From Bacteroidales bacterium (GTDB lineage: Bacteria; Bacteroidota; Bacteroidia; Bacteroidales; JALTDM01), in contig JALTDM010000219.1 in the NCBI GenBank assembly GCA_027074135.1, forward strand, positions 1 to 20,344: DNA of 20,344 nt, given 5' to 3'. Below the pieces are notes generated by a model, which was given only the letters and a program-made list of their open reading frames with translations, had not been told where the DNA came from and made no database searches. Of this stretch, positions 16,594 to 20,344 are shown one piece after another (positions within the stretch are counted from its first letter, which is position 1; the number at the start of each line of letters is the position of its first letter). A program made the translations under genes and the position numbers.

Positions 16594-18544
16594 CCAAATT
16601 TGTAAGGTTTTTTAGCAAAATTGTCAAGTCGTTCAGCACACTGTAATTTTGTGCATAATTAAGGTTTATTTTTTCTATTACATTGTTAGGTAATGATTTT
16701 AATATTCTTTTATCAATGGGAGTGAAAATACCCTGCTTTATTTTGGCGTATTCCACATCTTTGTTTTTTTTGACATAAAAACCTACCCATGATTTTTTAC
16801 CTGTTAAAACGGATAATGTGTTGCTGAAAAATTTCTTTTTGTCTTTTTGAAAAAAGAAAAGTAACGGCGAAAAAATCAAAATCAATAGTGAAGTGACAAT
16901 GTCAAATAAGCGTTTCAACCGCTTGTTTTTTGCTGAATTTATTGAATTGAAACTTACGACATAGATTTCTCCGTTTGTGTTTACCGAACTGCTGCCGATA
17001 ACGGACAATCCGTCGGGTGATGCAGTCTTAAATTCTATTTCCAAATTTGACAGCTCTGTCATAAGCCTGATAATTTCTTCCGAAGTCAAAGATTTTGCAG
17101 AAAAGATTACTTCGTTTATTTTATTCATCTTTATTATTTCACTGATGCGGGAGATATTGCCTATGTATTCTTTTACTTCGGTATTGTTCTTCTCAATGCT
17201 TATAAATCCCAGAAAGTCAACCGAAAGGTTTAATGATTCCAACAATGCTTTAATCTTTTCAAATTCGTCTTTTTTACCAACTACAGCCACTCGTTTTTTT
17301 ATGTATTCGGCTATTTTGTAATCGGATATTTTCAGTTTCCACAGCAGTATTCTCACAAGAATGGTAACTATAAGCACCCATACTGTTCCCAATAAAATTA
17401 ATGCGCGGCTGAATCTTAAATTTTCGCTAAGTAGTGAATAAAAAATTAGTATTAACAAAGACCCCAAAAAAGTACCTTTTACCGTATCTTTTAGGCTGAC
17501 AGGACTGTCATACGATCCGCTAAGGAAAAGAGAAAAAATCCAGATAATTGCGTACACTGGTAAAATGACATATAAATATGTGTCGGGATAATTGCTTTTT
17601 AAATAAAATTTTTCCCAGTATGGCACCAGAAGAAATAAATATCCCCCGTAAATCAAGGCAAAGTCGGCAACGGGCAAAAATATTTTTCTGAAAAAGCGGC
17701 TGAATATGGCAAACAGTGCCCTAAAAACTATTGCAAAATTTATTATTGTTTTGAAAAAGAATACATTACCTTTTGATGCGTAGTGCTTGTCTACAAAAAT
17801 TTTCATTGCTTTGTAGAAGGTAACCACATAGTTTAAACTGCCTCTTTTGGTGCTTTCGCCTTTGTAGTGGACGATTTTGGTTTTGGGGAAATAAACATTT
17901 TTGTATCCGGATTTTAAAATCCTGTAAGACAAGTCAATATCTTCGCCGTACATAAAAAATGTTTCGTCCAGCAAACCGATTTTATCCAGCACCGATTTAC
18001 GCATCATCATAAATGCACCCGAAAGTATTTCCACTTCATTAATTTCATCTTTGTCAAGATGTCCCAAATAATATCTGTTGAAAGTCTTAGATTTGGGAAA
18101 AAGTCGGGAAAGCCCTGATAGTTTGTAAAATGCAACTAAAGGCGTGGGAAGTCCACGTTTAGACTCAGGCAAAAAGTCTCCGTTTCCGTCTATCATTTTT
18201 ACTCCCAAACCGCCAACTTCAGGGTGCTTGTCCATATAGTTAACGGTAAGGGTAAATGTGTTTTCTTCTACAAATGTATCGGGATTGAGCAGTAGAATAT
18301 ACTCACCTTTGGCTAGTTTTATAGCTTGGTTGTTGGCTTTGGAAAAACCTACATTTTCTTTGTTTGCAATAATTTTTACCGAAGGAAATTCTTTTTTTAC
18401 CATTTCTACAGAGCCATCGGCGGAGTTGTTGTCCACTACAAAAATTTCAGTTTCGATATTTTTTGATGACTTGACTACGGAAGTCAAACACTGCCTTAAG
18501 AAGTGTCTTACATTGTAATTTACTATGATAACCGAGAGCTTCAT
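16580..18544 (-). CDS. Family 2 glycosyltransferase fused to a degenerate polyprenyl-phosphate sugar-transferase module
   Basis: This protein has 654 residues. Residues 1-250 are a GT2 (GT-A) glycosyltransferase of the WbbL/rhamnosyltransferase kind: VIIVNYNVRHFLRQCL, VDNNSADGS (37-45), NPDT (87-90), and MYGEDIDLSYR (198-208). Residues about 264-400 contain about five membrane segments, and 417-535 a Rossmann-like domain (RVAVVGKKDE, then DFLGFIS). These two are laid out like the N-terminal half of WbaP/CpsE-type polyprenyl glycosylphosphotransferases. Residues 541-566 (KRLKRLFDIVTSLLILIFSPLL) match the start of their catalytic domain. What follows is short: NTLSVLTGKKSWVGFY and KIKQGIFTP mirror late motifs, but the middle with the catalytic residues is missing. 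So the GT2 part is probably active and the phosphotransferase part structural. The gene starts 3 bases after recR and overlaps the DUF4421 gene. It likely extends a lipid-linked surface glycan; the donor sugar is unknown. Confidence 0.85.
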   Translation of the reverse strand: MKLSVIIVNYNVRHFLRQCLTSVVKSSKNIETEIFVVDNNSADGSVEMVKKEFPSVKIIANKENVGFSKANNQAIKLAKGEYILLLNPDTFVEENTFTLTVNYMDKHPEVGGLGVKMIDGNGDFLPESKRGLPTPLVAFYKLSGLSRLFPKSKTFNRYYLGHLDKDEINEVEILSGAFMMMRKSVLDKIGLLDETFFMYGEDIDLSYRILKSGYKNVYFPKTKIVHYKGESTKRGSLNYVVTFYKAMKIFVDKHYASKGNVFFFKTIINFAIVFRALFAIFSRFFRKIFLPVADFALIYGGYLFLLVPYWEKFYLKSNYPDTYLYVILPVYAIIWIFSLFLSGSYDSPVSLKDTVKGTFLGSLLILIFYSLLSENLRFSRALILLGTVWVLIVTILVRILLWKLKISDYKIAEYIKKRVAVVGKKDEFEKIKALLESLNLSVDFLGFISIEKNNTEVKEYIGNISRISEIIKMNKINEVIFSAKSLTSEEIIRLMTELSNLEIEFKTASPDGLSVIGSSSVNTNGEIYVVSFNSINSAKNKRLKRLFDIVTSLLILIFSPLLFFFQKDKKKFFSNTLSVLTGKKSWVGFYVKKNKDVEYAKIKQGIFTPIDKRILKSLPNNVIEKINLNYAQNYSVLNDLTILLKNLTNLDANE

Positions 18545-18547
18545 TTA

Positions 18548-19171
18548 CTATTCCGATACTTCAGGTTCAAATTCCGTTCTGAGTTCTATTGATTTGCCAA
18601 GTGTAATAACATCCGTGTCTTCCAGGTCGTCACCAAAAGATACGCCACGGGCTAAGGTAGAAATTTTCAATTTATCATATCCTTTCAGCATATCATAAAT
18701 AAACATTGTGGTAACATCAGCTTCGAGGGTAGTGCCGAGAGCAAAAATTATTTCATCGGGATTGTCGTTTTCGATTCTTTGCAAAAGAGAATTGAGAGTA
18801 AGTTTTTCCGGACCAATATTTTCCATTGGAGATATTTTGCCTTCCAAAACATGATACACTCCTTTGTACTTGCCTGTGTTTTCGATAGAAATAAGGCTGC
18901 TGATGTCTTCTACAATGCAAATTTGTTTGTGGTTTCTGTTACTGTCAGCACAAATACTGCAAATTTCATTATCCGAAATATTATGGCAAATTTTGCAACG
19001 GTGTGTTTTAAGTCTCACATCTTCAATTGCTTTTGACAGAGAAATGGCATATTGTTCGTCCTGCTTAATAAGGTGTAAAATCAGGCGTAATGCGGTTTTT
19101 TTGCCTATTCCCGGCAACTTAGACAATTCTTCTACTGCTTTCTCCAAATATTCCGAGCGGAAAGAATTCAT
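18548..19171 (-). CDS. recR: Recombination mediator RecR
   Basis: This protein has 207 residues from the ATG at 19171. An upstream in-frame TTG at 19192 lies inside the promoter -7 box and is rejected. It shows all RecR parts in order: a helix-hairpin-helix (YLEKAVEELSKLPGIGKKTA), a C4 zinc finger (Cys59, Cys62, Cys71, Cys74, in CKICHNISDNEICSIC), and a Toprim domain from about residue 84 (CIVEDISSL, then YHVLEGKISPMENIGPEKL). The C-terminal motif is TLARGVSFGDDLEDTDVITL. RecR works with RecO, and in some bacteria RecF, to load RecA onto SSB-coated single-stranded DNA at gaps. It is the first gene of an operon with an envelope glycosyltransferase and a DUF4421 protein, with no obvious link in function. 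Confidence 0.97.
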   Translation of the reverse strand: MNSFRSEYLEKAVEELSKLPGIGKKTALRLILHLIKQDEQYAISLSKAIEDVRLKTHRCKICHNISDNEICSICADSNRNHKQICIVEDISSLISIENTGKYKGVYHVLEGKISPMENIGPEKLTLNSLLQRIENDNPDEIIFALGTTLEADVTTMFIYDMLKGYDKLKISTLARGVSFGDDLEDTDVITLGKSIELRTEFEPEVSE

Positions 19172-19189
19172 TGTTAAAATATTGTAATG

Positions 19190-19220
19190 CAAAGTTACTT
19201 ACAAAAATAATACAAACGAA
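19190..19220 (-). promoter_or_regulatory. Probable recR promoter
   Basis: On the minus strand TAACTTTG (19190-19197) matches TAnnTTTG, with TTCG (19217-19220) 19 bases upstream, three of four matches to TTTG. It ends 18 bases before the recR ATG and would drive recR, the glycosyltransferase and the DUF4421 gene, which are nearly gapless. Confidence 0.5.
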
Positions 19221-19238
19221 ACAAGCCGGCACTTTCGT
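19216..19238. promoter_or_regulatory. Inverted repeat between divergent promoters
   Basis: ACGAAA (19216-19221) and TTTCGT (19233-19238) flank an 11-base centre that contains the palindrome GCCGGC (19225-19230), a GC-rich island in AT-rich DNA. It overlaps the recR -33 element and lies just before the -33 of the opposite gene. It could be a shared operator; no regulator is known. Confidence 0.25.
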
Positions 19239-19250
19239 GTACCGCTTTTA

Positions 19251-19280
19251 TTGTTAAAGCGTTTTTTTATTGTAAATTTG
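19251..19280 (+). promoter_or_regulatory. Promoter of the small secreted protein / receiver genes
   Basis: TTG (19251-19253), a 19-base spacer, then TAAATTTG (19273-19280) match the Bacteroidota -33 and -7 elements. This is the best promoter in the window. It ends 23 bases before the ATG at 19304 and rules out the in-frame GTG at 19283 as the start. Confidence 0.6.
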
Positions 19281-19303
19281 TAGTGATTAAAAAAACATTT
19301 GAT

Positions 19304-19696
19304 ATGAAAAAGGTATTATTGTTTTTGATTTTTAGTGCTGTATATTTTGGCGGATTCTCACAAAAGTCCGAAGTAAACATTACAACAAAGTATGATGATT
19401 TTGAAATGTATATTGGTAATAAAGAGTATTCCGAAGGATTTGATAACGAATTGAAGTTTGAAATAGATCCGGGCAAATTTGCTTTTAGGATAACTTTTGA
19501 CAATGATACTGTGGCTGATATAATAAAAAAAGTAAAAATTAAGCCGGATAAAGTGTATATTTTCGAGATAAAGCCGAAAAATAATTTGGCAAAGTCTGTT
19601 ACAAAAACAGGTAGAAAAATTAGAAATACTGACTACAATGATGCTAAACTGTCGGATTATTATTATTTGGATTTAATTGAAATAAAGGACAGATGA
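19304..19696 (+). CDS. Small secreted protein of unknown function
   Basis: This protein has 130 residues from the ATG at 19304, giving a clear signal peptide MKKVLLFLIFSAVYFGGFSQ. The GTG at 19283 is rejected because it would lie at or before the transcription start. The mature part reads as short beta strands (VNITTKYDDFEMYIGNKEY, LKFEIDPGKFAFRITFDND, KPDKVYIFEIKPKN). This recalls small beta-sandwich surface domains such as PEGA, but I cannot place it in a family. No lipobox cysteine is present, so it is periplasmic or exported rather than a lipoprotein. It has its own promoter, and the broken receiver gene starts 3 bases after its stop, so the two form an operon. A link to envelope sensing with the membrane-tethered receiver is possible but not shown. 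Confidence 0.7.
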   Translation: MKKVLLFLIFSAVYFGGFSQKSEVNITTKYDDFEMYIGNKEYSEGFDNELKFEIDPGKFAFRITFDNDTVADIIKKVKIKPDKVYIFEIKPKNNLAKSVTKTGRKIRNTDYNDAKLSDYYYLDLIEIKDR

Positions 19697-19699
19697 TTT

Positions 19700-20221
19700 A
19701 TGAAAAGTATTGAAAATAAGACAATTATATATATAATTGACGATGATCAGCTTTTTTTGCGGATAATGGAAACCAAATTCCGCAATATGTCACGCTTCAA
19801 AATATTAACTTTTAGCGGTGGTGAAGAATTTTTGGATTAACTTAAAAAAAATAATTTTTCGAAATCAATTTTTCAAATAGCTATTACTGATTACAATTTT
19901 TTGAGCAAGGTTGATAAGCAAATGAACGGTGTGGAATTAATAAAAAAAATAAAAGAAATAAATCCTCATATAAAAGTTATTTTAACTACTCAACAAGATG
20001 ATAAAACTCTTATAAATGAAGCACTGTCGATAGACCCGGGCTCCATATCTTTTGTGCCTAAAAATGAAGAATCTTTTGAACTGTTTTTAGATGAAGTAAG
20101 GTATTATGTAAGTGAGCATACCGTAAAAATCCTAAAAAAAAGGAAACTTATTTCGCAAACAATTTTTTTCTCAACATTATTAATTGGCATTATAATGTTT
20201 TTGGTATTTGGTTTTGAGTAA
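19700..20221 (+). pseudogene. Membrane-tethered response-regulator receiver, interrupted by an in-frame TAA
   Basis: Reading from the ATG at 19700, the frame codes for 46 residues, meets TAA at 19838-19840 (codon 47), and then continues open in the same frame to 20221 for 173 residues in all. Both sides belong to one CheY-like receiver: acidic pair Asp14-Asp15 (YIIDDDQLF), phospho-acceptor Asp64 (AITDYNF), Thr97 (VILTTQQ) and Lys121 (FVPKNEE), all the conserved residues. A basic stretch (KILKKRKL) and one membrane span (IFFSTLLIGIIMFLVF, about 154-170) end the protein, with no DNA-binding output domain. One base change, for example TTA (Leu) to TAA, explains the stop; a sequencing error or readthrough are alternatives. 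No start after the stop would restore Asp64 plus the acidic pair. It directly follows the small secreted protein gene. Confidence 0.7.
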
Positions 20222-20286
20222 TAATATACTTTTTCTTTTCCTTTCTTTTATTTTAAAATAATTTTAGTTTCCAAATTTCTAGAATT

Positions 20287-20344
20287 ATGGAAGATGATTT
20301 ATTTATTCCTAATCATTTTCAAATAGTTGCATTTTTTATAAATA
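20287..20344 (+). CDS. Possible start of a gene running off the window
   Basis: An ATG at 20287 opens a frame that stays open to the window end (MEDDLFIPNHFQIVAFFIN). It lies 65 bases after the receiver gene, following a pyrimidine-rich stretch (about 20228-20250). No TAnnTTTG box is seen before it. Nineteen codons are too few to judge, so this is only a candidate. Confidence 0.3.
   Translation, partial: MEDDLFIPNHFQIVAFFIN

Noticed and set aside
19172..19192. TTG start adding seven residues to RecR
   Set aside because: The TTG falls in the TAACTTTG promoter box, and family members begin close to the helix-hairpin-helix as the ATG at 19171 gives.
19838..19840. Stop-codon reassignment to explain the in-frame TAA
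   Set aside because: TAA ends several intact genes in this window, including the patatin gene (4910-4912) and the T9SS gene (15588-15590), so it is a normal stop here.

Overview
The window looks like a chromosomal segment of a low-GC (roughly one-third G+C by eye) member of the Bacteroidota. Four things point there. One large secreted protein carries a C-terminal type IX secretion (Por) sorting domain. Several families are typical of the phylum: DUF4421, BatA-domain vWA proteins, and an ECF sigma factor with a barrel-tailed partner. Several start sites are preceded by the phylum's -7 box TAnnTTTG. Shine-Dalgarno sequences are essentially absent. I saw no tRNA, rRNA, CRISPR array, transposase or integrase, and no gene-free stretch longer than about 180 bases.

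Layout. (1) Positions 2-4912, + strand: the 3' part of a CotH-kinase-like protein with a C-terminal parallel beta-helix (its 5' end lies outside the window), then a multi-pass membrane protein with a C-terminal patatin-like hydrolase domain. (2) Positions 4909-10239, - strand: one or two tightly packed operons. Read from their 5' end these are a BatA/vWA membrane protein, a PhnP-like metallo-beta-lactamase-fold hydrolase (ATGA overlap), an ECF sigma factor, its overlapping partner (cytoplasmic N-terminus, one membrane span, outer-membrane-barrel-like C-terminus), and a small secreted TonB-C-like protein. (3) Positions 10348-11592, - strand: a divergent Nramp-family transporter. (4) Positions 11769-15590, + strand: a 1273-residue T9SS-secreted protein built from about 25 degenerate repeats, probably a beta-solenoid. 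(5) Positions 15583-19171, - strand: a compact operon recR, then a glycosyltransferase fused to a degenerate polyprenyl-phosphate sugar transferase module, then a DUF4421 outer-membrane protein. (6) Positions 19304-20221, + strand: a small secreted protein with a good promoter, then a membrane-tethered response-regulator receiver gene broken by one in-frame TAA. A possible further gene starts at 20287 and runs off the window.

Taken together, most genes serve the cell envelope: secretion and surface proteins, envelope signalling, glycan assembly, lipid hydrolysis and metal transport. RecR is the one clear housekeeping gene. The points most worth following up are the glycosyltransferase/pseudo-sugar-transferase fusion, the 7-TM patatin beside a CotH/beta-helix protein, the repeat solenoid, the Nramp homologue lacking the DPGN motif, and the nonsense-interrupted membrane receiver.
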